A stretch of 64,000 nt of DNA from Cenococcum geophilum 1.58 (taxonomy: Eukaryota > Ascomycota > Dothideomycetes > Gloniales > Gloniaceae). The notes under the pieces are model-generated. The model saw only the letters and a program-made list of their open reading frames with translations, was not told the origin of the DNA and ran no database searches. A program made the position numbers and the translations under genes. The stretch covers positions 496,001 through 560,000 of the forward strand of contig KV748179.1 of assembly GCA_001692895.1 (NCBI GenBank), written 5' to 3'. Below are positions 12,607-24,780 of this stretch, piece after piece (within the stretch, counting starts at the first letter, position 1; every line of letters starts with the position of its first letter).

Positions 12607-12816
12607 GTTATAAATATTATTATTAAATAAATGGCGTAGAGTGTATGCGGTGGGGGCTATATACGTAGCATAGGTTACCTAACTGCCTACGGCCCGATAG
12701 ATAGCCCGACCTTTACTACCCCTTTCTTTCTCTTTTAGTAGACGAGAAAAGACACGAATAAACCAAGAACTAGAACTACTTATTGCAATTGCAGTACCCC
12801 CCAGGTGATACCGATA
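12607..12816 (+). repeat. N2 left LTR (possibly truncated)
   Basis: Matches 15,209-15,420 with mostly G/A and C/T differences; shared blocks include aaatggcgtagagtgtatgcgg. The outer end coincides with the G1 LTR end at 12,606. Confidence 0.75.
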
Positions 12817-13149
12817 CTAATTAGTGATATTATAGATCAGAATCCGGTGTTATTATAAAGAGAGATAATACGCGATCGCTCCTACCAAGGCCCGTCGATC
12901 GTGTCGCGTTTGCTAAGGAGAACCCTTCCTACTAAGGCCCTGGGAACTTAAAGAACTGGCTCCTACTAAGGCTTTATCCGGTTCGCGTCTATTACGCAAA
13001 TTAATACCTAGTATAACCTCTTTACTAAGTGCTAGTACCCCCTACAACCTAGCAGCGTTAGCAGCACCCCCTACCTACACCACGATCTACACTAGTTATT
13101 ATATTCAATATAGGAATCTAACGTCCGCGCTAGGGTAACGGAATTACCC

Positions 13150-14872
13150 TAACTAACAAGACTACTATAGAAGATATTACTAACTATATTAACTTTAAAA
13201 TTAATAAGTATACTAAGTACAACTTTAAAGACAAAAGCCTATGGGAATTATACTAAGAGGACTTTAATAATTTTGAGGTATAAACATTTAAGGACGCTAA
13301 TAGGTCTATAATTAAAAGACTTAAACAACTGCTCCGATGTAATGGAGTATAGGTCTTTAACAAAAAGAGTAAGTTAGTACCACAAGCACTATACGACGTC
13401 GCTTATAAGGACGACCCTATAGAATAGTTAGATGTAGAAATTAAGCTATATATTAGTAATAAAGGACCCTTTAATTTATACGTTATTAACCGCCGCCTTA
13501 AATTACGTTCATTAACTCCCTTAACGTTATTTACTACCTTAACCCCAGCTGTCTCAAATAACCCTCCTCCTACGGCCAAGCCCCCCTCGCCTATGAATGT
13601 TACAGCTCCCTCTATAAACGTCATGGCTCCCCCTATAAACGTCATAGCTCTTCCTATAAAAGTCACAGCCGCCGTTAACTACGGTAGAGACTTAGTAACC
13701 CTAGTAAAGATATAAATAGAGGAAAGCAAATATAGTAGAGAGGATAACAACTTTGACCACAAGCTTACAATTTTTAACGACCTTTATAATAGAGTTGGTA
13801 TACCGTAAGAGGTAAAGATTAAAGGCTTTCTAATAATGCTACGTAGTATTACTCTTAACTTTTACTATAAGAATAAAGCAACTTATACCACCTTTAATAG
13901 CATCTATAACGCTATACGCAACTACTTTAAAGAACTAGAATATAAGTGTGGAGTTCTAATAAAGTGGAACGCTATAACTCTTAAGATAGTAATGATAAAG
14001 AGCGAGGGTAAGTCTATAGAGGACTACCTATAACTATTACTTAACGACCTCCGTTACTTACAGTATGGTCTTAATACTAACCTCTATAATAACGACTTCC
14101 TCTATAATAAGCTTATCGTCGCTTACTAAGACGTTGCTACTTACTAGGTAGCTTGCTCTAACCCGCCTACTATACTTACCGGCCTTATAAACAGCTTATA
14201 ATCGTTAATTGTTACTTATAGGAAGATTAATAGTACTATAGGACAGCCCGCTAATGTATTCTTTACTAACCGTCGCTACTACTAATCGACATCTCAACTA
14301 AGTTTATTAAATAACCGTTACGGTAACAATAACACTAGGACGTGCTTTGTGTGTAAGAAAGGTAACTATTGGTTAACTAGGTATACTAAAGAAGAACGTA
14401 ATAAAGTAAGAGAAGGATTTAAAAGACGTGTCTACCAATACCTTACGGATAATAATATTGATAACAATTTCGATAAGGATATAACGGCCATAGCACTTAA
14501 TATATTAACTCCAACTACTACTAATAACAATTTCTTCTATAACAACTATGGTGTTAAGCACTTTATGACTTTAAATGGACTAATACTAATTGAAACTGCT
14601 AAAAATATAGTCATGTCTATAAATAACAATGCCTTTGCCTACAGCCTCACTGGTAGTATAGAACCTGGTGGTACGGAACCTAGTAATACGGAACTTAGTG
14701 GTATAGAACCTAGTAATACGGAACCTAGTAGTACGGAACCTAGTATAGCAAGACGCAATAATAAGGGCAAAAACGCCACCTACTTCTGCAACGACGATAA
14801 TAACGTTAATATAGAGAACCTTACTGTTAATATCGACTTCCTTAATTATTATTTCGACGATGACGGATAGGA
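13150..14872 (+). pseudogene. N2 gag-like gene with zinc-knuckle remnant
   Basis: A nearly continuous plus-strand frame with few stops, open at 13,836-14,033 and 14,349-14,870. At the start of the last open part, 14,344-14,400 reads CFVCKKGNYW, then TRYTKEERNK. This resembles the C-x2-C ... W-S-T-x-H-T-x-E-E-R pattern I recall from fungal LTR-element gags, with Cys and His changed to Tyr. Upstream are repeats encoding NVTAPSI/NVMAPPI/NVIALPI (13,590-13,670) and a capsid-like region. Near 14,650-14,750 is a short acidic repeat GTEPSNTE/SGIEPSNTE. This gene is less decayed than its neighbours. The superfamily (copia-like versus gypsy) is not settled. Confidence 0.6.
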
Positions 14873-14994
14873 CTTAGCCCTTCTACCTATTTTACCCTAT
14901 AGTCTGCAACAGCTCTATAACTCTTATACCTTCCGAAGCCGCCATACCTTCGGTTCTAACTTTAACTGCGCTCTGCTACAGGATACTCCTATAA

Positions 14995-15100
14995 CACCTT
15001 CCGCAATATTTACGATATCCGCAATATCCGTAGCGATATCCGTAATATCCGTAACGATATCCGCAACGTCTACAATATCCGTAATATTCGTAATACTTAA
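14995..15100 (+). repeat. Minisatellite in N2
   Basis: About eight to ten units of 9-12 bp built on ccgtaatat/ccgcaatat/gatatccg, between the gag and the right LTR. Confidence 0.75.
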
Positions 15101-15208
15101 ATATCTGCGATTACTGCCCTAAGTACCTGTTGACCTATATACTTCTCCTTTATACTTTCTTACCTTCTTTCCTTTTTATAAATGTCGCCAGTGTCTATAT
15201 AAGTAGAG

Positions 15209-15420
15209 GTTATAAATATTATTATTAGATAAATGGCGTAGAGTGTATGCGGTAGGGGCTATATACGTAGCGTAGATTACCTAACTACCTACGGCCCAAT
15301 AAATAGCCCGACCTTTACTACCCCTTTCTTTCTCTTTTAGTAGACGAGAAAAGATACGAATAAACCAAGAACCAGAACTACTTATTGCAATTACAGTACC
15401 CCCTAGGTAATACCGATATA
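15209..15420 (+). repeat. N2 right LTR
   Basis: Copy of 12,607-12,816; the match ends at taccgata. The next bases belong to the dispersed repeat that is also seen at 59,572-59,702. Confidence 0.8.
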
Positions 15421-15556
15421 TATAATAATAATAATTCATTGCTTAACGTCCGATTCGGATCCCTATTAGGCCCACGCGGACTACTCCTTATTTACATGTG
15501 GGGAGAAAACTCAACTTAAGAAAGACTCAACTTGAGAAAACCCCGTGATCCATCTC
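15421..15556. repeat. Dispersed repeat R1, copy 1
   Basis: About 135 bp (tatataataataattcattg ... ccatctccct) that recurs at 59,572-59,702 with C/T and G/A differences plus a short deletion. In copy 1 it runs on into gcctcttggg; in copy 2 it is broken at ccatctccc by the G1 LTR. It is directly repeated in the same orientation at both places. Element class not recognised. Confidence 0.75.
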
Positions 15557-16979
15557 CCTGCCTCTTGGGACTCGCCTATAAGGCGCCTGCGAGGCGCCTA
15601 TAAGTCACCTGTAGTGCTCCTACTACCTTACTTTTTGACCTCCTTAGGAACCACTGCTGCCGTAACTAGCCTACGGACGCGCTAGTATTGCACACTTTAC
15701 TCTAATACTATAGTCATTAGGGGGCGCCCGTTGCTCGCCCCCCTACCCTCTATTATCATTTCCTTTGTAACCCAGAACTGGTTTAGTATATTTTGGCTAA
15801 TAAGCCACTAGGTAACCGCCTTAAGGCCTTTTTATATTAAGAGTAGTGTCTTATAGTTCTCTATGCCAGCTACTAAGAGTATTACTTCTTAGTTAGTGCG
15901 TAAGGGGCATAATAGTATTACGTGTTTTAGTATCTATCTTAGCCAGCCATATTTATATCTTAAGCTACCTACTAGGACATCTACCTAGTAGAGCTAGTCT
16001 TTTAGTCCTATTATTCCTGTTCTTAAAAGCATTACTATTATATTTTCTACCTTTATTAGGCCTTCTTAGAGCCCTAGGGTGTTTACCCCCTATAGTATTA
16101 ACTATACTACGGCTTAGGTTCCTCTTACCTTAGTTAGCCTCTATACCTTTAACTCCCATACGCCTCTCTAGCGTTGGTCTAGCTAGTATTATATTGCAGT
16201 AAATGGTTTCCTAGCGTTCTTTTATACTCTACTTTAGCTCCTTTCTCTCTCTTGCTATTATCCTTACTGGCCTCTTACGCGTCTTCCTTTCTCCTCTATA
16301 TGGGCCTGGGCCCTAAGGTAGCACTATTCTTCTTCTGCTTTCTTTACCTATTTCTCCAATATATCTTCCCTACTTTAGGGTTGTTAGTTTGTTCTCCTAT
16401 AAGGCGCCCTAGGGTCCCTCTATAGTTTATTTAGGCGTATCTTAATATACTTTATAACATTAGAGTTACGTTCCTTTTATGCCCTTTATATTGCAGTGGC
16501 TTTAATATATAGTTATAGGGGGGGAATATTAGCTTCCTTCTTAAGCAGAGCTATAGCCGTTCGCTTATATCCGCCTATTATACTCCAAAGGTAGGCTGTT
16601 TAGACCTTTTGGAGTGGTTTAAGGAGCGATTTAGGGGGGCCTTTCTCAGATCCTCTAATGGCCTAGATACTAGACCTATACGTTATAGTTAGCCGGACAA
16701 CTGCTATATATAGTAGGCGTGACCTCTAGAAGCATGGACCCTATATAGAATTAACGATCCTAGATAATGCGATGTATTATACTTAGCCCTTATAGGCCGC
16801 TTACGCCGTATATACGCTCTACTAGAGCTTACTGTCTACCTATACTCCTAATACTCTTAGGCCCTAAACTAGTTAACCCCTAAAGCCTTAAATACAAATT
16901 ATATGCTAGAGATCTGTAGATTAGTTACGTTTTCTTATAAAATAGATTAGCTGGTATTTCTCTGGTGAGAATTGGACTC

Positions 16980-17900
16980 TATATTATCTTACTTATTCTA
17001 TATAGGTGTTATATACTTTCTCTAGTGTTCTGCAATTCTTTGCGGCTATTAGCCCGTATATAATTAGGTTTATATTATTAACAAAGCCTATCTCCTAGGT
17101 CGCCCCTTTCTTAAAGAAGTTAAGTAGGTTACTTATAAAGAAAAGGAAGAGTATAGGCGAGAGGGGTAATTCTTATAGTATTCCTGTTGCAACTGTAATA
17201 GGGGGGCTTTAGTATCCGCTAAAGACTAGTAATATTTCTTTTTAACCTATAAACCCTTAAATAAATTATATAATCTATTTTAGGAAGCCTTTTGCCCTAA
17301 GGATGTATAGGAGACGCTTATGGGGTATATTATTATAGGCGCCACTAATATCTAGGCTAAGCATTAATACTACGAAGTCCCTTCGCATCGCCTATGCAGA
17401 TTTAATGGTAGCAGCGAGTAGCGTAAGTGCTAATAGTATTAAGCGGTTCTTTCTTGCCCCTATTTAGCTTTATAGTAATAGGGCGTATTCCTTAACCATG
17501 TCTACTATACGGTCCGCTATTACCCTTTCTAAGATCTTACTAAGGGTATTCTCTAAGGTAATAAGGCGGTAGCTTCCTAGGAGTAAGTAGTTTACTTTAC
17601 CTTCTTTATATAGGACAAACGTTGTTATAGCTCTTCCAAGTCTTAGGTAGTAGCCTATTATAAAGTATACTCTAGCTACATCCGTAAGCTAAGGTGCTAT
17701 TAGTAGTCTGTAGGTCTTTAGGGCTTTATTTAGGATCCTATCTAGTCCTGGTACTATATTATTTAAAAGGCGGCTAATAGTTCTAGCTATTTCTTCGGTT
17801 GTTATATAACTGTTAACCCTTAGGCGAGTTACTGGTGCTTTACCCGTAATATCGCTAAGGTCTACTAAAGCTGGTTAAGGGAAAAATCTTTTTATAAGGA
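16980..17900 (-). pseudogene. LINE reverse transcriptase domain
   Basis: Family-typical RT blocks in the right order with stop codons between them. The catalytic FVDD at about 17,076-17,087 reads FVNN, so the enzyme is dead. GAC/GAT to AAC/AAT is the G-to-A change RIP makes. Upstream of the catalytic block, LGRAITTFVLYKEGKVNYLL matches the start of the LINE RT palm. Confidence 0.85.
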
Positions 17901-18639
17901 TCTTTGCCTTCTTATTATTATTACTTATAGCCAGTAATTTACCTAGTTTTTGTAGGGGCGGAAGGTATAAGTCTTCTACTAGATATCCTACCTTTTTCTT
18001 TGCTTATTTTGCTATTCTCTAAAGACCTTTATTATAGGGGAGGCTTAGGTTAGTAGTATACTCATTTATAAACCGTCTCTAGCTATTCCTTACTTCTTTT
18101 TTTAGGGTATTCTTTAGCTAGTTTCTTATATCTTTATATTATCTCTTATCTTTAGAATTATAGCTACTTATATATTTTCTTCTTACTCGTCATTAGCTAG
18201 TGATAAGAATTATATATTATACGGACCATGCGTATTACGCGTAGGGGCCTAGTTTTAAGACTAGGCAGTACTCTTCTAGCCCATTTTTAATTACTGCCTA
18301 GATCCTTTCTAGTCTTTAGTTAATTTCCTTAGGGGTAGCTAATAAGCCTCACTTGTTTGGTATTGGGTGGATTTCTTCTAAATCTTAAAGTTATTATTTA
18401 ACTATATTAAGGAAGCTATTTATCTTAAGCTTTCTTATTACGTATCTTTTGCTATTTAGTTGCGCCTTAATATCCAGATCTAGCTGTATTTAGATGGGGA
18501 TATAGTCTAAGATGAGTGCCTATTCTTCTTTAGGTTTATACCTTTTAAGTCTCTAGTATAGGCCTTCGTCTATAAATATAAGGTTAATTATACTTCTAGC
18601 GGTACCTTATTGCCATATAATTGCTCCTAGGGGGGTGGC

Positions 18640-19150
18640 TAGCTTAAGGCCCCTAGTGTTTATAGCTCTTAGTAGGCACTCTGCCTGTTATTTAGCAGTA
18701 ATATAGATACCCCCCTACCGCGGGTAGTAGAGGTTTATGTCTCCTAATAGAATAGACTCTATGCCTTCGGTTTCTAGTAAGCTTATTACTAATATAATAT
18801 TCTTTATTTATGGGACCCCTTTAACCCTAAGGTTATATATATTAATAATCTATACCGGTCCCCTATATATCTAGATTGTTATTACTATAATATCTAGGTT
18901 AACTGCCTACTATAACTATAAGGATAGGCTGATAGCCTTACTAATTATAAAGTATATATATATAGCTGCTTTTAGTTTATATAGGAGCTGGAATCCTTGG
19001 GGGCAGTATATTAATTATATATAGGCATTATAATACGGCTCTTATATAGTAAGGATATAGTATTTCTCTAGGTCTAAGCTATCTAGTAAGGGCCTTATAA
19101 GACGGTGGTTTGTATTGCCGCAGTTATACTATATAATAGATAGGTGGCGG
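18640..19150 (-). pseudogene. LINE endonuclease domain remnant
   Basis: Minus strand near 18,715-18,755 carries GDINLYYPR followed by a TAG and GG, where exo-endo-phosphatase domains of LINEs have GDFNxHHxxWGG. The His residues have become Tyr (CAC/CAT to TAC/TAT). Borders of the domain are estimates. Confidence 0.7.
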
Positions 19151-20989
19151 ACCCCTAGCGAGGGTCCTTCGCCTTTCCTTTATTCCTTGCTTTTTCTATT
19201 TCTACTTTCTCTAAGATATTTAGAACTTTTGTCTCTTATATCTATACCCTAGTTACTACTTATTTTATATAGAGCTTTCCATTCCCATATCTTATGTTCC
19301 TACTAGCGCTTTTATATCTAAATCTGTTATTATCTCCGGTTCTTCCCCTATTCTTACTAGTTAGCTATATACCCTTTAAAAGTTAGCTATAAATGTTATA
19401 TTTACCGCGTTAAGTCTAATTTTTAATTATCCTAGTCTTAAGCTTGCTATAGCTGTCCATAAGGGTCTTCCTATAGGGCGTCCTCTCCCTTATATTCCCT
19501 GTGACCCTTATATCCCTATATAGTCTAGTAATATTGCGCGGCGTTGCTTCTAGCCCGTTAAGGCTTAGGATAGCTGGCCTAGCCCCCTAGTATTAAAGGT
19601 AGGAAACGCTAGAAAGGCACCTACGCCCCCCTAGCTTATTACCTATTATTTCCATTTATATAACCTAGCGTATAGTTATTCCCGTAGCTATTAAGCCCTT
19701 ACCTCCCGTCTCCTGTATTTAATATAGTTTTCTCTCTCCTACGCCTTATATATGCTTTAGTAGCAGTTTACGCATTTTATTTAGTCTTAATTTAAGCAAT
19801 ATCTTATATCGTAGGGGCCTATACAGTGGCCGCAGCACACCTATGCTGCGTATATGGATTAGGTATATCCCTATTATATACAGCGATAGTATTATTCTAG
19901 GCAGAGTCTATAGTTATAGAGCCTTATATTATATATAAGGCTATTTATAATAATACCTTTTTAGATAAGGAGTTTTTATATTCCTAGTATATGTATGCTA
20001 ACAATAAGGGAGCTATATATTTAATTAGCGCCTCCCTAGCAAGTCTCTAGCGACCCTTATATTCTTTTATTATTCTTATTATATACTTAGTTTATATTTT
20101 CCTATTATAGCTATTAGATTTAGGTAATCTTAAGTCCTAGTATAAGGCGTTCCGTTTATTTTACTATCTTATATATAGTTGCTATATTGTCCGCCTAGCG
20201 TCCCTTTTTTACCCTAAGGCTTAGGGGAACCGCTAAGACTTTAACTAGGTAATCTTCATAGAGCACTTTTATGCTAATACGTTCTCCTAGCCTGTCCCCT
20301 ACCCTTACAGCTTATTCCTTTGCCTATTAGTCCTTTAAGGTAACTCTAATATCTCCACTCCTAAGGTATTAGACTATAATAGCGTTATAAACCTCTTTAC
20401 AAATTTTTATAAGGACTTCTATTTCTAATTATCCCTTAAGCCCCTCTACTTTTTCTATATTTGGTTATATTATAATTATATACCTAGATATTATCTTTAG
20501 GGGGGTGGGTTCCCTATATTATAAAAGCGTAGCTATAGCGGCCCAGGTGCGGTTCGCCGGTAAGAAAAGGTTTTATTTATTTTTAATTTTACTTAGCCGT
20601 TAGAGGATTTAATTAAGGGTTTGCTAGAGGGGCGCCTAAGGTTCGCTAGACTGGCGGAGCTATTCTACTAGCTATATTAGTTTGTTATAGCTAATAGTTA
20701 CTCCCCCATAACTGCGGATACTAGACGCGTTTAATAGGCTTTATATTTTATCAGATGCCTTTTTAATAGAGGTCTTTCCGCTTTATAGTGTGGTATTCGC
20801 CCGTTCTTATTATGGAGGGCTATTACTAGGCGTGGTTCTAGTGGACGCGCGCGAGTGCGAACTACTATCGTTCGACGTATGCCTCCCCTGCGATGCGTGC
20901 ATCTTAGGGGGATTCTCTAGGTGTTTTTTCAGGGTTCTTTTGGTTGGTTTTAGTCTTTTTTAGGCCGGGTATAGCAAGAGCTCCAGACA

Positions 20990-21525
20990 AGTTCCTACGC
21001 GTTATATATAAGGTACCCGATATATATAAATAGAGTACTTACTAAGTAGAAGTTTATAGTATTGTATAAAGTTTTTACTTAATTAGATGGAGGTGGAATT
21101 AACTAGTAGCAATATTTAATAAATATCTTAACACTAAAACTTCTTCTATTTGCCTAGAGCCGTATATACTTAAATCCTAATATAATTATATAAAAAGATA
21201 AGGCTACTTCTTATATAGTAAAGATTTACTAAACCTACTTTAATGCCTATAAGATTTAACATTTTCTTTAGCTAGGTAATTCGCCTAATCTAAATATAAT
21301 TAAGCCCTACTAGGGCTATTTAAAACGGGTTACTATAAAAAAGAGCCTACTTACTTCTTATATAGCTATAGAGAAGGCTTAGCTTAAAGCTTAGTAAGAT
21401 CTTAAGTAGTAGTAAATTTAATAGTAGATTAAGAGGATCCCTTACTATATTAAAAAAATTATAGAACTTAAAGGAGACAATAATTATATAGAGGGGGTAG
21501 AGGAAAGGCAGTAAAGCCGGAAGTA
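20990..21525 (+). pseudogene. Tc1/mariner-type transposase, C-terminal relic
   Basis: Plus strand 21,270-21,510 reads LGNSPNLNIIKPY-x-GYLKR, then AIEKA-x-LKA, IKRIPYYIKKIIELKGDNNY and EG. Fungal Tc1/mariner (DDE_3) transposases end with NSPDLNPIEPxWxxxKR ... IxRIPxHIxEIIxLxGGNEYKEG. The DDE-domain end is therefore recognisable although the NSPD Asp is now Asn and stops replace Gln/Trp. A solo LTR sits directly after it. The N-terminal part was not found: upstream is AT-rich, and the LINE 5' end lies at about 20,980. Confidence 0.75.
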
Positions 21526-21686
21526 TGTCACGGAACGAGGTCAGGAGGCTCTGTAAACGTCGTAGTATTAACTATAATACACGACAGGATATTGTATAAA
21601 GGTGTAAAGAGGTGCGAAGGGACTAGCACTCTATATACTGTGGGTGCCAAGGCTCGCTAAGGGCCGCTAGGCCGGAATCCGTAACA
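21526..21686 (+). repeat. 161-bp solo LTR with 5-bp target duplication
   Basis: Begins tgtcacgga and ends tccgtaaca, a 9-bp imperfect inverted terminus. It is flanked on both sides by AAGTA (21,521-21,525 and 21,687-21,691). It is GC-richer than its surroundings. Its strand is arbitrary because no internal part remains. No other copy is in this window. Confidence 0.85.
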
Positions 21687-22330
21687 AAGTAGCTCCGTAA
21701 AGAAGTCAATTATAAGCTTCCTATAATTATTAAAGTGCTTTAAATGGGCTATAAGACGTTATATAATTACTATAATTTACCTAACACCTATTTATAATTC
21801 TTCCTTCCTATATAAAGTAGTAAGGAAATTAAGGAAATTACTAAGGAAGAGTGGCAAAAATTAGTTAATATAGTTTTTCCAAATCCATATTAAAATATTT
21901 AAGGCCCTAGCTTAATTATAGATTAATAGCTCTATAATTAAAGACGTTAAAGAAATTAGGTAGTTAAATAGGTAAAGAGCTAGGTAGAAAGCTAAGAGTA
22001 GTAAGGGTAGTTAAGGCCTCGAAAACCTCAAAAGCCTATAGAATATAAGGTGCGATAAAATAAGGTAAATTATATAAATATCAAACGGTAAAACACTACG
22101 ATTTAAAAGATATATAGGTGATATATTAGTATTAAATGCATTAATTAAGTTAAATAAGCTAATTTGTGGTAGGGCCTTAGTACCAAAACAACGATTTTCC
22201 TAAAAAGGAAGGAGAAATCTCTTTTCGCGCAATCGTGCGTATAGGTCGGCTAGACCACGCTGAAAGGTCGGCCTAATAAGCGAAACCTCCACCCACTATA
22301 CCAAATCTCACCATCTCTCTCTTACTTTAA
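21687..22330 (+). other. Unassigned degraded coding-like sequence
   Basis: Plus strand 21,830-22,060 has a fairly open helical, Lys/Glu-rich frame (EIKEITKEEWQKLVNIVFPN; later RKLRVVRVVKASKTSKAY) with a few TAG/TAA codons. It may be the tail of the element hit by the solo LTR, or another transposase. I do not recognise it. From 22,235 to 22,290 there is a short GC-richer stretch (tcgcgcaatcgtgcg). Confidence 0.35.
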
Positions 22331-24780
22331 CCTTACCTTCTACCTTACCTCCTATTACTAATTTATTGAAATCTGTTCCAAAACTAATTTAAAATACAAT
22401 ATCTACTACTTTAAAGAGCTGCGTAAGCTATTTATAACCTATTTTAAACATATTTTAATAGTTTAGGCTACTTATAAAGCCTACTTAAAAATAAAACGGC
22501 TCCCTAAGGGAGTAGATGCTTTTATTATAATAAGTAGTTCTAAATATATTTAGAACGCGTTTTTAATATAATACTAGCATAGTAATAAGGTAGATTTAAC
22601 TATGGGGGAGGTTTTCTATTAGCATAATATCTTACCTAATTTAGAGAATCCAGTACTATATAGGGTAAGTAGATAAGTATATTGGGTTTATAATATATTG
22701 CTAATATATTTATAACGCGTTTAGACAAAGTTAGAGATTATAGCGCTCTTAGAAACTATATAAAGAAGTATAGTATTAGAACTAGGAATATTAAAAAGGG
22801 AGAAGCTCCTTTTATTAAGAAGCAAAAGGAAGTAATAAGTATATATTCTAAACGTGTTCTTAATATATTTATAGCTAGTTGTTAACCTATTACAGCTTTC
22901 TATTCTGCTATTATAGCTATATATAATTAGAACGTGTTAGAAACCGCTTTTAAATATAATGCTATTAGTTTAAGCCGCTCTGCTACTACCTAACCCCTCT
23001 ATACCTCTACCTTAGCTCCCCCTAGCCACCCTTTTAAAACTACTACCCTATAATTAACAGCTCCTATTAAAAGAAAGTTATACTTATTAGATTTAAAAGT
23101 AGGCCTTAAAAAGGCGATATAATATATTCCTAATATGTTTATAATATATTCTAATTAATCTCCTAGTACAACTTCCTAGAATGGTTACTCTACTTAAGGA
23201 TTTAGATACTAAGGCTCTATATTAAGTATTTAGACATAACTTCTAATTATAAGTTAATTTAGAACCTGTTTTAAACCGGTTAAGAATATATTCTAAATCT
23301 ATTACGTCTTGCCTATTTAAAGGCTGTTCTAATTAGAGCTATTTCCTTATTAATAGATTAGATAATACTAAGACTTTTACTACTATAGCTCATACCAAGA
23401 CCTCTAAAACGCGTTTAAAGAAGTCTTGTTTAAAAGGTTTAAAGGCTATAAAGAAAAGGGCTTTTAAAGCTACTAGACCTATAGAGGAGGATACTATAGC
23501 TATATTTTAGTAGATAGTCTAAAATCTAATTTAAAGTATATTTATAATAGAATTTAGACTTAAATTTTAATAGGGTTCTATACTACTTTGGAACATATTT
23601 ATAATATATTAAGTAGCAAAAATAAAAGTTATTAGTTAAATTATAATGTCTATTAAATTTTACTAACTTTAGCTCTTTCTAACAACTCCGTTTATATAGT
23701 TTATGATTATAATTAATTAATTATAAATGAATTATTACTTAAATTCTAATAAAATAAGAATCTTTATTTTTTAAAATAGTATAATTATATATTTAAAAAC
23801 ACCCTTTAAATTATATTTTTTTAAAATATATTTTATATAAAAATTAATAGTTTTTTTTTAAAAAAAAGTATATTAACTTTAAGCTATTATAATAGTCATA
23901 TTTTTTACTTTTAAAATAATTATTTAAATATTAAAAGTTATTAAATCTTTAAATAATATATAAAATTAATTATAAAATTAGTTAATATAAGACTTATTAT
24001 TTTATTCAATATATTTTTAATTAAGTATTAACTAATAACTTTTTATAGATAACTATATTTATATATATAAATAAAGCTTAAATATATAGATAGTAAGAAA
24101 AAAAATAGATTTTTTTTAAAAATAGAATAGAGATAGGGTATTTATATTTCTTATCGTCTTTTTTTCTATTTTTTTTTTTAACTATTTAACAGTTATCAGT
24201 ATCTTAGTATTTTATTGAGTAACTATAAACCCCTAATTAAAATATTTATAAATTATTAAAATATAATTACTAATATATATTAAGTTATTTAAAAAGAATT
24301 TATATATCTAAAACTCTAACGCTATAGTCTAGAAGCTATATATATATAATTATTATTATATATAGTATTGGGCGTTATATAATAAAACAAGTATAAAAAA
24401 TAGGCCTAAATATAAGTATATTTTAATGGGAATATAAGAGGAACATATTTAGAATGTATTTTATATTTAGCATACTTATTATTATTAGTCGAAGTCTTTT
24501 TTCCACATTCTTTAGCTCCCTTACCTTTAGTTTAGTCTCTATTTTATAACGTTTAAGTCTTTAGTATCTTTCCTAAATATCCTAGTTATTACTTAAGGCT
24601 TAATGCTTTAGTAACTATAAGAGACCGGTACTAATATATCTAAAATATATTAGTAACTAATTATATATATATTAGAATATAAATATGCTTTATAATTCCT
24701 TAAATACTATAAAGGATAACCTAAAACGCAATATAGATATAGATTTTAGCCCCCTTAAACGCTAAGTAAAACTAGATCGT
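22331..24780. other. Extremely AT-rich degenerate tract
   Basis: No gene is supported. From 22,330 to 23,650 a plus-strand frame with scattered stops can be followed, with open pieces such as VDLTMGEVFY, but no family is recognised. A near-palindromic motif (aacgcgttt, aacgtgtt, or decayed aatatattt) recurs at least eight times. From 23,700 to 24,480 the sequence is almost pure A/T with runs of eight to nine T or A. Confidence 0.6.

Larger units (their letters stand above)
12607..15420 (+). mobile_element. N2: short gag-only LTR element
   Basis: Direct repeats of about 210 bp (12,607-12,816 and 15,209-15,420) flank 2.4 kb holding only a gag-like gene and a minisatellite. There is no room for pol. 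The left repeat starts exactly where the G1 LTR ends, so it may be truncated. The right LTR could begin earlier, at about 15,183 (tgtcgccag), which would put a TATA-like ctatataag inside it. No target duplication could be found. The left repeat is followed by three or four copies of tcctactaaggc between 12,880 and 12,975. Confidence 0.7.
15560..20980 (-). mobile_element. Non-LTR retrotransposon (LINE, Tad/I-like), degraded
   Basis: Minus strand, order ORF1, endonuclease, RT. ORF1 zinc fingers at about 19,790-19,850: CGHCIGPYDIRYC then KCVNC. AP-like endonuclease motif at 18,715-18,755: LLGDINLYYPR-x-GG, compare GDFNxHHxxWGG. RT at 16,980-17,900: GSYRLITLENTLSKILERVI, then SLDISGAYNNIPHKRLLYIL, a GIL-x-ELPLSPILFLFFISNL block (compare GIPQGSPLSPxLF), and GFVNNINLI, i.e. 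FVDD with both Asp changed to Asn. The region below about 16,900 should be the RT tail. The 5' end near 20,820-20,960 is less mutated and GC-richer. No poly-A tail or target duplication was identified; the ends are approximate. Confidence 0.85.

Noticed and set aside
13403..13666. 87-codon minus-strand frame with MTFIGxA repeats
   Set aside because: Antisense shadow of the repeat-encoding part of the N2 gag on the plus strand.
23700..24480. Possible mitochondrial insertion or centromere core because of near-pure A/T
   Set aside because: No mitochondrial gene motif, and the composition is continuous with neighbouring RIPped repeats; centromere function cannot be read from sequence.
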